DNA of 64,000 nt from a virus: positions 62,001 to 126,000 of IMG/VR virus record IMGVR_UViG_3300035670_000045, one strand, 5' to 3'. Within the stretch, counting starts at the first letter, position 1, and each line of letters begins with the position of its first letter. Positions 31,712 through 39,404 of this stretch are shown one piece after another. The notes beneath the pieces are model-generated. The model was not told the DNA's origin. It was given only the letters and a program-made list of their open reading frames with translations, and ran no database searches. The translations under genes were made by a program, and so were the position numbers.

Positions 31712-32395
31712 ATGAATTGGGAGCGCCAACTCCTGAGCCTGCTGTTCTTCGACTTGGCGCTGCGCGTGTCGGACTTGCTCGTTCGGGTGACGACGCCATT
31801 GCCGGACACCCTTCCGCCTGCACCTCCGATGTCCCAGTCGGAGGTGCTAGCGCTTTGTGCGGACGTGGGTGACCTACGAGAGACCCCGAAAAAAGCACGG
31901 GAGCGCTCCTCGAAGAGAAGAAAGGCGAGCTCAGCGCCTCCAAGTGATAGGTCACCTCCCCTGCCAGAGACCCCGGCGTCCGACCTGAGTGATTCGGACC
32001 AACTGGTACAAGACGCCGTGGGGGCTAGGACTCTGCTGGTCGAGGTCATGAAGCGTGCGGCATACGATTGGGTGCTGTACCGCTCGAGCACCCGGTTGCC
32101 GCAAAAGAAGCTCGCGGAAGACGCTTACATCTGGCTTTTCCTGGAGCAGGAAGGGCACCTTCACTGGCGGCAGCGACAAGACTCCGAGAAGCAGGTCACC
32201 TCGTTCCTGGCCATCTGCGAGGTGTTCGACCTGGACCCAGAGGACATGCGTCGCAGATTTCGTACGCTCACACCAAGTAGGGTGCTGTCGTTCGGGCGGC
32301 CACCCAGCAAGACGCGAGACGAGGGGCATGGTACGGAGCTCCGGTCGTTCGTCGACTTGCCTCCCGAAAACGAAGAGTTCTTCGACGGCGGTTAG
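31712..32395 (+). CDS. hypothetical protein, 227 aa, with basic middle and helical C-domain
   Basis: ATG 31712. The first ~30 residues are hydrophobic (LLSLLFFDLALRVSDLLVRV), residues ~60-80 strongly basic (KKARERSSKRRKASS), and the C-terminal ~100 residues helical, including SFLAICEVFDLDPEDMRRRF. That last pattern resembles a domain with SF-x3-C-x4-L-x-D-P-x2-h-R that I recall from many uncharacterised GC-rich bacterial proteins; this is a by-eye resemblance. A role in DNA binding is possible. It lies between structural genes. Confidence 0.6.
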   Translation: MNWERQLLSLLFFDLALRVSDLLVRVTTPLPDTLPPAPPMSQSEVLALCADVGDLRETPKKARERSSKRRKASSAPPSDRSPPLPETPASDLSDSDQLVQDAVGARTLLVEVMKRAAYDWVLYRSSTRLPQKKLAEDAYIWLFLEQEGHLHWRQRQDSEKQVTSFLAICEVFDLDPEDMRRRFRTLTPSRVLSFGRPPSKTRDEGHGTELRSFVDLPPENEEFFDGG

Positions 32396-32410
32396 CGGTA
32401 AGATGCCCCC

Positions 32411-35400
32411 ATGTTCTCGGACGAGGAAATCCAGTCGGTCGTAGAGAAGTTGCTCCCGTCGACCGTCGCCCGTGGGTACACCGCGCTCGGGACTCGACGC
32501 ACCAGCCAACAACTGAGTAAGATCCAACAGTCGGCGGCTGCAGTACTGCTGCTCTACCCTGACAGCCCCTACTACCTGGCCAGCTTGCTCGCGTCCGACA
32601 TCGTGGGCGACGTTCGGGCACTGGGGGAGCGGTGTGCTCGGGTCACTTCACTGGTCGCCGCATTGCGACGACGCAGTGTGCCCGTGAACGACATCTCCGC
32701 AATGAGCAACGCCCGGGCAGCTCTTGTGGAGCTCGAGTCCGTAGTCCAGGGAGAATCCCCGTCGGACATCTCGAAGGTCCCGTCGTTCAATCGGTTCGAG
32801 CTCAACGTCAACCGGTTCCTGAAGAAGGTCGCCAGCAACGTGCGACAGAAGGGCCAGGTGGTCTACACCCGAGAGGAGGCCCACCAGCTGCTCCCGTCAG
32901 AGATCGAGCAGCTTTTGAGCTCGTTGGAGGCGCTGATTCAGCGGGTAGACGACCTCGCGAACGCACAGGCGGATTACCACGAGGTCGACCTGGCGCGGCG
33001 TGTCAGTACCCAGGTAGTCCAAAACGCGCGCTCCGTGCTGGCCGCCCGGGAGGCAGAGCTCTCTGCGCTGGGGCCCCAAGAGCGACTCAGCACCCTGCGG
33101 GAAGCAGTTCTCGAGCTCCTCGCGGTCAAGGGTGTCGTACGCACGTTCGGGTCGTTCCCGAAGCCGTCTCAGGGCATCGAGCTGTTTGGCCAGGGTGGCC
33201 CGTTCGCGGACAGCACCCGCCCAGCTACGGGAGGGGAGATCACCTGTCGGCCGGGCCCGTACTACATGACGCGTGGGAACACCGAGGGGGACAGTCGTAA
33301 CCTGCTCTACCTGCGCCTGGGCGGCCCCGTGCGGCGGATCGCCCTCACGGCGTCCATCGCTGGCGCCACTGTCACGAGGGGGAGTGGCAGCTTCCTCTCG
33401 GATGGGGTTGCTGTGGGGGACCGCGTCTACGTGACCTCGGGCCCGAGCGCCGGGGCAGTCCGACGGATCGACTCCGTAGGGGCCACTACGCTGACGTACT
33501 CCGGGGCCGTGCTGCCTCCGGGTAGCGCATCGATCTCCATCATCGTTGCGCCGGATGTGTTGTTGTACCTTCCGGCTACCCCGTTGCCCACTCTGCGCGG
33601 ATCCGCATTCGGCACGCTCACCGTGGTCGCCGGTACAAACGACAGCATGCGGTTTCGAGTCAACGGAGGTGCGCCGGTCAATGCCACGTTCCCGGTTGGG
33701 CCTCAGACCACAACCACCTTGGCTACCGCCATTGCGACAGCACTGACAGGCTCTCCGTTCACTGCCGGTACGTACTTCTTGACCATGGGGTTCGAGGGCC
33801 CCGTGATCGTGTCGGGCAACAACTTGACACTGAGCTACGGGAACTTCCCGCCGCTCATGCAAGTAGGCGACAGGGTACGGTTCATCGTGGGAGAGAACGC
33901 TGGAATCGAGCGTACGGTGACTGCGCTGTCGCCCAGCCCATCGAACTGCACCACGGTCACAGTCAGTGGGGGTGCCCTGAGCGCGGCACTAAGCGACCAC
34001 ATCCAGATTGGAAGGGACGAAGCCATCTGGGTCTACCCCACCAACCCGCTGACCTCGCTGCTGAACGACGACCGAGTCCTGCTCGAGCCCGTGGCTACAG
34101 CGGAGCAGGGTGCGGGGGTGCTGCTCGGCATGCCAGGCAGTCAGCTTGGCCGTGGGCAGCCTGCGTCGACCTCGCTTTTGGCGGAGTACATCAACGCCAA
34201 CAACGCCAAGGTGAGTGCTCGCGTTGCGTACACATCGATCTCCAACGGGCATGTGCTCCGCTCGGACACGTCCGACACCCGTAGGATCGTCGCGGTTCGC
34301 GCTAGCGGGCGAGTCACCTTGCCAGCCGGCACCTCCATGACGTTCTCCGATGTGGGTCAGGTACGAAATTCCACGCCGATGAGCGGGGACCGCCTGATCC
34401 TACGCAGTGGGCCGAACCTTGGAGTGTGCGGGACGGTGACAGGCGCTACAGCAACGAGCATCACGGTCACGTTCGACTCCCCTATCGGCGCGGGGGAGCA
34501 CAGCTACGAGCTGGGGTCGTCCTTCTCCGGGACTCTGGCGCGGGGGATGGCCGTACTTGTCCCCGAAGGCGTGAACTCGGGCTCGTACCTCATCAACGAG
34601 ATCAACCCACAGGCTCCGTTCGAAGTGACGATGCAGAGCTCGCTGGCCGTGTCGCGTGATTTCAACACCCACGTCACAGTTCCTGGGTACTTCGCGACGG
34701 AGCAACTCGTACTGTCAGCACGCTCCAAGGTGTTCCCTGCGTCCATCGCTCTGTTCAATCCAACCGGCACCTTCGCGCTCACACCCGAAGGTACGACGGC
34801 GTACGGCGTCACCCATCACTTCCGTGTACCTCAGGCGAATCGCAGCCTGACCCAGGGCGACCTACTTCAGCTCTACACCAGCAGCACAACCACGCCTGCG
34901 GTAGAGGCGGTGGTGGAAGAGGTTGGCAGTGACCTCGTGCTTCGGCTGGACCGCGAGGTGTCGGAGTTTCCACTCTTGTACACGTTCGCCGGGGCAGACG
35001 TTGCGCCTACTCCGAGTGCTCGAGCGCAGAACGCTCGCACGTACGACTTCCGTGCATTCCGCGAGCTCCTGCTTCAGTGGCGAGACACGTCCCCTGCGCG
35101 TAGCTTCGCCGCGTACAAGGCGGAGCTATCCCGTGTCACCAACTTGGCGCTGCGTAGCTCAAACCCCACACAGCTCGAGTGCGGGGATGTCGACACGACC
35201 ATTCAGCAGCTGTACGAGACGCTGACGGAGGTAGGTGCGGCACAGGGCGGCGTCCCTGTTACCGGGTGCCTCGAGTCCATCCTCGGCACGTACCAGGTCG
35301 AGAAGGAGACGGAGGTGGAAGCGTTACTTCGGACCTTCAAAGACCAGGGCGCGAACCGGGCGTACGACATGCTGTTGGGGTGCAAGTTCACGCAGTTCTT

Positions 35401-35602
35401 TGGCGTGTCTGGGGCGGACATGAGCTACGGCGGAGCAATGCAGTCTGCTATCCGCGAGATCTCCATCGAAGACATGCCTGTGGACAAGTTCGATCGATCC
35501 AACGCCTCGTCAGGAGACTTGGTGTCGTCGAGCCCCAGCGCGGACTACGAGTATGACGTGTCCGATTCCGACAACGTGGGTCACATCGACACGCCAGAGT
35601 AG
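32411..35602 (+). CDS. large virion structural protein candidate, 1063 aa
   Basis: The ATG is at 32411. Residues 1-260 are helical with coiled-coil segments (RTSQQLSKIQQSAAAVLLLY, SLEALIQRVDDLANA); residues ~270-780 are beta-rich, with repeats of the type GDRVYVTSGPSAGAVRRI, GDRVRFIVGENAGIERTV and GDRLILRSGPNLGVCGTV. These are three copies of a GDR-[VL]-x5-GxxxG-x6 module, suggesting internal duplication of a small beta domain. The C-terminal 250 residues are helical again. Size, architecture and context indicate a large baseplate, fibre or head-associated protein, not identifiable further. Confidence 0.55.
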   Translation: MFSDEEIQSVVEKLLPSTVARGYTALGTRRTSQQLSKIQQSAAAVLLLYPDSPYYLASLLASDIVGDVRALGERCARVTSLVAALRRRSVPVNDISAMSNARAALVELESVVQGESPSDISKVPSFNRFELNVNRFLKKVASNVRQKGQVVYTREEAHQLLPSEIEQLLSSLEALIQRVDDLANAQADYHEVDLARRVSTQVVQNARSVLAAREAELSALGPQERLSTLREAVLELLAVKGVVRTFGSFPKPSQGIELFGQGGPFADSTRPATGGEITCRPGPYYMTRGNTEGDSRNLLYLRLGGPVRRIALTASIAGATVTRGSGSFLSDGVAVGDRVYVTSGPSAGAVRRIDSVGATTLTYSGAVLPPGSASISIIVAPDVLLYLPATPLPTLRGSAFGTLTVVAGTNDSMRFRVNGGAPVNATFPVGPQTTTTLATAIATALTGSPFTAGTYFLTMGFEGPVIVSGNNLTLSYGNFPPLMQVGDRVRFIVGENAGIERTVTALSPSPSNCTTVTVSGGALSAALSDHIQIGRDEAIWVYPTNPLTSLLNDDRVLLEPVATAEQGAGVLLGMPGSQLGRGQPASTSLLAEYINANNAKVSARVAYTSISNGHVLRSDTSDTRRIVAVRASGRVTLPAGTSMTFSDVGQVRNSTPMSGDRLILRSGPNLGVCGTVTGATATSITVTFDSPIGAGEHSYELGSSFSGTLARGMAVLVPEGVNSGSYLINEINPQAPFEVTMQSSLAVSRDFNTHVTVPGYFATEQLVLSARSKVFPASIALFNPTGTFALTPEGTTAYGVTHHFRVPQANRSLTQGDLLQLYTSSTTTPAVEAVVEEVGSDLVLRLDREVSEFPLLYTFAGADVAPTPSARAQNARTYDFRAFRELLLQWRDTSPARSFAAYKAELSRVTNLALRSSNPTQLECGDVDTTIQQLYETLTEVGAAQGGVPVTGCLESILGTYQVEKETEVEALLRTFKDQGANRAYDMLLGCKFTQFFGVSGADMSYGGAMQSAIREISIEDMPVDKFDRSNASSGDLVSSSPSADYEYDVSDSDNVGHIDTPE
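33404..34470 (+). repeat. triplicated GDR...GxN/SxG beta module in gene 32411
   Basis: Three protein segments share the pattern G-D-R-[VL]-x5-G-x2-[AL]-G: near codons at 33416, 33870 and 34387. They are spaced about 450-520 bases apart and are followed by beta strands and a Ser/Thr-rich turn. The DNA copies are divergent, so the duplication is old. Confidence 0.5.
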
Positions 35603-35610
35603 AAACCCAC

Positions 35611-35622
35611 CCGCGATAAGAA
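35611..35622 (+). promoter_or_regulatory. CGCGATAAGA promoter candidate, near-leaderless
   Basis: The motif is only eight bases upstream of the ATG at 35628 and no Shine-Dalgarno sequence is visible between them. If it acts as a -10 element, transcription would start at or one base before the A of the ATG. Confidence 0.5.
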
Positions 35623-35627
35623 CTACG

Positions 35628-36131
35628 ATGGCAGAAAATCCTGTGCGGTACTTCTGGGTCATACGCGCTGGAGACGCCGCAAACCCACGGTACGTCCGAA
35701 AGCGGCGGAACGGTTCTCTGGTGCGGTTCACGTACCGCAAGTGGCGTCGTCGTAGGTTCCACACACGCAAGGCGGCACGCAACTTCCTCGCGTGCGTTCC
35801 ACCCCCTGCGTGTGTTGTACGTGTAAAGGCTCGTACGTACGCGTACACCCCGATGCTCAATGGCGGATCCCTAGGGGACTATCCCCACCGCAGAGCGGCA
35901 GCTGAGGTGCTGGCGCGCGCGGTCCTGGCCCTGGTCCCCACCATGCGGAAGGGTCGAGCCTCCGAGGTCATCCACCGGTACAACCGCCGAAGGAACGCGG
36001 GGTCAGCCGTGGCGTTCATCTCGGTCCGACGGGTCATCCCGATCACGTCCGACGGGGCACCCTCTTCCGACGAAGAGAGAGCTCCCGCCACACTTCTTCG
36101 AACGAGTCCCCGACGTAGAGCTCGGACGTGA
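35628..36131 (+). CDS. basic hypothetical protein, 167 aa
   Basis: ATG 35628 is chosen because it follows the GATAAGA motif; the frame is open upstream but inside the preceding gene. The protein is very basic in its first half (VRKRRNGSLVRFTYRKWRRRRFHTRKAARNFL), suggesting RNA or DNA binding, with a helical middle and an Arg-rich end. Its last 89 bases overlap an antisense minus-strand gene candidate. No domain recognised. Confidence 0.55.
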   Translation: MAENPVRYFWVIRAGDAANPRYVRKRRNGSLVRFTYRKWRRRRFHTRKAARNFLACVPPPACVVRVKARTYAYTPMLNGGSLGDYPHRRAAAEVLARAVLALVPTMRKGRASEVIHRYNRRRNAGSAVAFISVRRVIPITSDGAPSSDEERAPATLLRTSPRRRART

Positions 36132-36213
36132 GAAGGTCCACGCCCATCCACCGGTCATCCACCTGTTCGATTTCCAGCCAAAGGCTGAACACGGCCCGAT
36201 TGCTGTGTGACAT
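36043..36213 (-). CDS. small antisense protein candidate, 56 aa
   Basis: On the minus strand an ATG at 36213 opens a frame with a natural-looking sequence (AVFSLWLEIEQVDDRWMGVDLL and GDSFEEVWRELSLRRKRV). This resembles the beta-beta-beta-alpha pattern of small HicB-like proteins, with the GDSFEEVWREL helix typical of them. It overlaps the end of the plus-strand gene 35628 by 89 bases. No clear ribosome binding site. Either this or the end of the plus-strand frame could be spurious; I favour it being real because the pattern is typical of a fold. Confidence 0.4.
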   Translation of the reverse strand: MSHSNRAVFSLWLEIEQVDDRWMGVDLLTSELYVGDSFEEVWRELSLRRKRVPRRT

Positions 36214-36250
36214 CGACCCCATCATCCCACAGCCAGGAGTACGAGGAAGC

Positions 36251-36874
36251 ATGAACACCCGAATCGTCGTGCGAAGCCTTCGGATCCATGCGGAGTCGGG
36301 GCGACGGGATGCCCCTGACCCCCTAACCGCATCCCAGCGGGTGAATGGACCGGAAGAGATCCGCGCTCACCTGTACCGGGCGTATGCCACCCACCTGCAG
36401 CGGGAAGGCCTGTTCACCCCTGGGGTTCACCCACGGCTCCTGTTCACGAGCGCTGCCAAGTCCCTCCGCCAACAGATGCGGGAGGAGGAGCTCGTGTGGT
36501 CGAAGGCCCACGAGGAGGCGTACGGGAAGAGGCCCAACAAGCGTGCGGTCAACGCGTGGACGACGGCGTACCGTCGCCGCACCTTCCTCCCGCTGCTCTA
36601 CACGGCGCGCGGCACGGGTGTCTGGACCCTCGCCGTGGACCTCCTCGTCCAATTCGAGGCGTACACGCCAGAGCAGGGTACGTGGTGGCAGGACGCGGGA
36701 GCGTACCGATTCCACCTCGAGGGCATCCCCCTGCCTCCCCCAGCGTCCTGGTGCATCTTCCTTTGGGAGTACGGGCAGCGACGGGCACAGGAAGGGGAGC
36801 AAGTCCTCAAGTTGGCCCTGAGCCGTACCCCGGTCACCCAGGAACGCCACCTCCGCCTCGTGAAGTCAGAGTGA
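36251..36874 (+). CDS. hypothetical protein, 207 aa
   Basis: ATG with AGGAAGC upstream; a longer in-frame opening at 36128 would overlap the antisense candidate. The middle is helical and basic (EEIRAHLYRAYATHLQREGLF ... SLRQQMREEELVWSK), followed by a segment rich in Trp and Arg and a C-terminal basic helix. No catalytic motif recognised. Confidence 0.65.
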   Translation: MNTRIVVRSLRIHAESGRRDAPDPLTASQRVNGPEEIRAHLYRAYATHLQREGLFTPGVHPRLLFTSAAKSLRQQMREEELVWSKAHEEAYGKRPNKRAVNAWTTAYRRRTFLPLLYTARGTGVWTLAVDLLVQFEAYTPEQGTWWQDAGAYRFHLEGIPLPPPASWCIFLWEYGQRRAQEGEQVLKLALSRTPVTQERHLRLVKSE

Positions 36875-36905
36875 AGCGCCCCTACGGGGATCTTCATTGG
36901 GAGAG

Positions 36906-36951
36906 AGCTCGGTCTGGGAGCATGCCGATTCGGCATCCCGCCAACCGAGCT
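36906..36951 (+). other. nested hairpin
   Basis: AGCTCGGT (36906-36913) pairs with ACCGAGCT (36944-36951), enclosing a second stem GGG/CCC plus ATGCCG/CGGCAT with an ATT loop. No T-run follows, so a terminator is unlikely; an RNA structural element is possible. Confidence 0.5.
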
Positions 36952-37083
36952 GTTCCCCACACAAAGAATCCTTCAACACTACTTTCGTACGCGACTTTTT
37001 TCTGAGAGAGCTCTCCTCTCTATACAGATCAAGTACTTACGAGTGGTTTTTGTGTCGTTCTGCCCGAAAATCGACCCAACGCA

Positions 37084-37189
37084 CTTCCTTTTCAGAAGGT
37101 GCCTCTGGGAGGTTTTTTGGTGCTCCTGTCGTCTCTCGCGTTCGGAAAAACGCCCGAGAGACCAAAACAGGAACCTTCTGAAAAGGAAG
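37084..37189 (+). repeat. 17-base perfect inverted repeat closing a long hairpin that hides the RBS
   Basis: CTTCCTTTTCAGAAGGT at 37084-37100 is the exact reverse complement of the sequence at 37173-37189. Inside it, GTCTCTCG (37131-37138) pairs with CGAGAGAC (37155-37162) and CCTG with CAGG, so the whole forms one extended hairpin. The AAGGAAG Shine-Dalgarno of the gene at 37197 is in the 3' arm and would be sequestered. Confidence 0.65.
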
Positions 37190-37196
37190 CGATCTG

Positions 37197-37823
37197 ATGG
37201 CGAATCGTGGCAAGTCGTTACCGTTCGCGGTGCCGTTGCCCATGCTGTGGGCGGCGATGTACCACCTGTCGGCTCTCCTGCGTGGGGATCACCCGCTGGA
37301 GGGGCGGGAGGTTGACGTGCTGAAGGCCACCTTGGCGGTGCTGGTGTTCGAGATTCACCGGCAGTCGGTTGTCTGGGGCCCAGACTCGCTCGAGCTCCTG
37401 CGGAAGTTCCAGGCGTTCGGGTGGGGCTCGAGCGAGGTGGCGGTGTACCGCATGGCGGGGGAGGCGTACTGCCTCCGGGGCAAGAGTCAGCACGCCAGGG
37501 TGTTGGCTTCCGTGAAGGACCCGTACAAGCCCGACCGTCGGATGCTACGCGCTGTCTTTCGTCCTGACGACATTCGCCGGATGGGGGAGCTGCCCTCCGT
37601 GGGAGTGCCCCACACGGAAGTCGTCTTGGAGCTCGTATCCGACGCCGGGGTGTTCCCCCATGTGCAGCACCTTCGCACGGTCACCACCCTCTTGCTGCAG
37701 CTGCAGCAGTTCCCTCCCCCCGTATTCCCGACGGAGGAGGCTCGAGCGGAATACGCCGCTGCAGTCCTCGCCACCCGGGAAGCGCTGTCCACCACCCTTC
37801 AAACCCTCGAGGTCCCCCCATGA
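37197..37823 (+). CDS. hypothetical protein, 208 aa
   Basis: ATG preceded by AAGGAAG, which is part of the 37084-37189 hairpin; translation may therefore be controlled by RNA folding. The protein is largely helical (PLPMLWAAMYHLSALL ... VDVLKATLAVLVFEIHRQ) with a C-terminal helix pair (LRTVTTLLLQLQQF ... EEARAEYAAAVLATREALSTTL). No domain recognised. It overlaps the next gene. Confidence 0.7.
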   Translation: MANRGKSLPFAVPLPMLWAAMYHLSALLRGDHPLEGREVDVLKATLAVLVFEIHRQSVVWGPDSLELLRKFQAFGWGSSEVAVYRMAGEAYCLRGKSQHARVLASVKDPYKPDRRMLRAVFRPDDIRRMGELPSVGVPHTEVVLELVSDAGVFPHVQHLRTVTTLLLQLQQFPPPVFPTEEARAEYAAAVLATREALSTTLQTLEVPP

Positions 37824-38092
37824 GCGCCTTCGGTCGATTCGTCCTGTTCCTCGGCCACGTCAAGCACCTGGCCAAGCTCTACGCTGCCCCGGACCCCGAG
37901 ACCGTGTTCCTCGAGATTGGGGACGGCCCACCCACGCCGGAGCAGCTTACCCGGCTCGAGCACCACGTCATCCGCACCTCCGGTGACTACCGCGCCGGGC
38001 TCCAGACCATCTGGACGATCGCCCGCACCCTCCGGGTCCTTCGCCCTACCACGATCAGCATGCCGAGCTCCTCCAAGGACGACCTAAACTGA
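37820..38092 (+). CDS. hypothetical protein, 90 aa
   Basis: The ATG is in an ATGA overlap. The protein has two helices (FVLFLGHVKHLAKLY and QLTRLEHHVIRT) and ends in a Ser-rich tail. It stands immediately before the regulatory-looking palindromes and the large paralogous array. Unknown function. Confidence 0.65.
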   Translation: MSAFGRFVLFLGHVKHLAKLYAAPDPETVFLEIGDGPPTPEQLTRLEHHVIRTSGDYRAGLQTIWTIARTLRVLRPTTISMPSSSKDDLN

Positions 38093-38109
38093 CAACCCCG
38101 TAAACTTCA

Positions 38110-38162
38110 TTCGATCGAACGCTTTTCGTTCGATTGGGTGGGGGTAGGTCATTTGATCGAAA
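38110..38162 (+). promoter_or_regulatory. operator-like palindromes before the paralogue array
   Basis: TTCGATCGAA (38110-38119) is a perfect palindrome; ATCGAACG/CGTTCGAT (38114-38134) forms an eight-base hairpin; TTTGATCGAAA (38152-38162) is a third related site 42 bases from the first. They lie between gene 37820 and the array. A repressor or activator site is possible; a hairpin without T-run is the other reading. Confidence 0.4.
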
Positions 38163-38172
38163 GTTGGGCCGT

Positions 38173-38820
38173 ATGATCCAAGGAGTTTCCTCCGATCTGT
38201 CCGTCGGGCTTCAGCCGTATGCCGACGTGGTAGTGGAGTGGGTACCCAACCCAGGGGTACAGCTCAGCGAATTTCCAGGCGATCTGTCCGTGTGCCTGTC
38301 GATGTACACGACTATGCCTGGGTACGGTGGGTATGAGATCGCCGTGTTCACCGCACATGCCGTGAGTTCTGACCGCACGCGGGAACGGGCCGTTGTGGAG
38401 TGCTTCCCCTACGCGCACTACGAGCGGCTCGGGGCTTCCGAGGGGCTGTACCACCACTTCATGCGAACCTTGGAGCATGCCGAGCTCCTTGGGCAGGGGA
38501 CGCTCAATCAGTACTTCGGGGATGAGCCTCTTCACTACGGCACTTTCCAGAGTCCGTTTCACCGGATGCTGCAGCAGCTCCTGGAGGTGGAGGAGTACCC
38601 GTCACACCCCGTAGTTGACATCGAGGCAACGCTCGCCTCTTTCCGCGAGAACCCACTCAGGATGCTCGAGCATCTCGAGTTTCGTCATTGGCGAGGATTG
38701 GACCCGCATGGGACGTGCCCTAGCGGGTTCACACACCCTTCCCACCTCTTTGGCCTCGAAGGGTGTGTTTGCATGACAGAGCTCGGAACGTGGAACCGTA
38801 CCTTGTGGGGAGACATGTGA
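38173..38820 (+). CDS. CHCC-module family protein A1, 215 aa
   Basis: First gene of the array. Start ATG 38173 is uncertain, as no good Shine-Dalgarno is visible and GTG 38134 is also open. The C-terminal module is C182-P-S-G-F-T-H188-P-S-H191-L, then C198-V-C200, matching the superfamily register except that the downstream His is missing and its place holds a Trp-rich tail. The N-terminal part lacks the FxWSIxY strand found in later members but has a VCLSMYTTMPGYGGYEIAVF segment of similar hydrophobicity. Most divergent A member. Function unknown. Confidence 0.65.
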   Translation: MIQGVSSDLSVGLQPYADVVVEWVPNPGVQLSEFPGDLSVCLSMYTTMPGYGGYEIAVFTAHAVSSDRTRERAVVECFPYAHYERLGASEGLYHHFMRTLEHAELLGQGTLNQYFGDEPLHYGTFQSPFHRMLQQLLEVEEYPSHPVVDIEATLASFRENPLRMLEHLEFRHWRGLDPHGTCPSGFTHPSHLFGLEGCVCMTELGTWNRTLWGDM

Positions 38821-39404
38821 TGCGCATCCCCTACGACATGTTCAACGCCGTCTGCCACGAGTTCTTCCAGCGTAAGGTGCCCTACTTCTCCCCAAGTGTG
38901 GCAGACAACGCGGAGGATCTGGTCCTGTGCAGTATCCAACGGTTCAAGCGAAGTTCCGTTCTCTTGCAGATGTACGTCCAGATCGAGCCGGGGTGGAAGG
39001 ACGGTACCTTCAATGTGGCCACCGGCTCTTACATCTGGGTACTGCCAAGAGACTATGGGCAGGGTGTGGCCGCATCTATCGCTAAACACTCCCGAAGGCT
39101 GGACCGCGGGAGGTATCGTCCAGCGCAAAACACACTAACGTTCATCTCCCGTCCGTACCCGAGGTTGGTGGCCGCTTGCGTGTACCGGGATTGGTTGAAG
39201 TTCGATCAGCTTCTTTGGGCTGCCGTAACTCGACCGTCCCACGTGATCGATCTTACGTGGTCCGACAGGCCGTCTCACGTGTACCGCGAGGGTTGCCCGG
39301 AAGGACTCCTGCACCCGGCGCATTACGAGCGTGGTGGGTGTCTCTGCTCCACTTCGATGGACAGTGTTGCCCGGGTTTGCTGGGACCTGGAGGACTTTCC
39401 GTGA
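38820..39404 (+). CDS. CHCC-module family protein A2, 194 aa
   Basis: ATG 38820 overlaps the preceding TGA by one base. The C-terminal module is C159-P-E-G-L-L-H165-P-A-H168-Y, then C174-L-C176 (one residue shorter between H and the Cys pair than usual). The region upstream contains SSVLLQMYVQI and YIWVLPRDYGQG, probably equivalent to the two central strands of other members. The tail has a further Cys and Trp but no PLL-x2-W. Function unknown. Confidence 0.7.
   Translation: MRIPYDMFNAVCHEFFQRKVPYFSPSVADNAEDLVLCSIQRFKRSSVLLQMYVQIEPGWKDGTFNVATGSYIWVLPRDYGQGVAASIAKHSRRLDRGRYRPAQNTLTFISRPYPRLVAACVYRDWLKFDQLLWAAVTRPSHVIDLTWSDRPSHVYREGCPEGLLHPAHYERGGCLCSTSMDSVARVCWDLEDFP

Larger units (their letters stand above)
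36875..37196 (+). other. 322-base non-coding gap with strong RNA structure
   Basis: The largest gene-free stretch in the window, more AT-rich than its surroundings. It contains a nested hairpin at 36906-36951, a TATACA-like box near 37020 and a long inverted repeat at 37084-37189. No GATAAGA motif, tRNA or coding sequence of convincing length was found in it. Confidence 0.6.

Noticed and set aside
36895-36965. Possible tRNA or tRNA-like element at the start of the 36.9 kb gap
   Set aside because: There is a strong stem, but no T-loop TTCGA at the right position, no acceptor stem and no anticodon arm; a plain nested hairpin fits better.
37010-37030. Host sigma-70 promoter (TATACA)
   Set aside because: A -10-like TATACA is present, but the -35 is poor and AT-rich DNA alone makes such matches likely.
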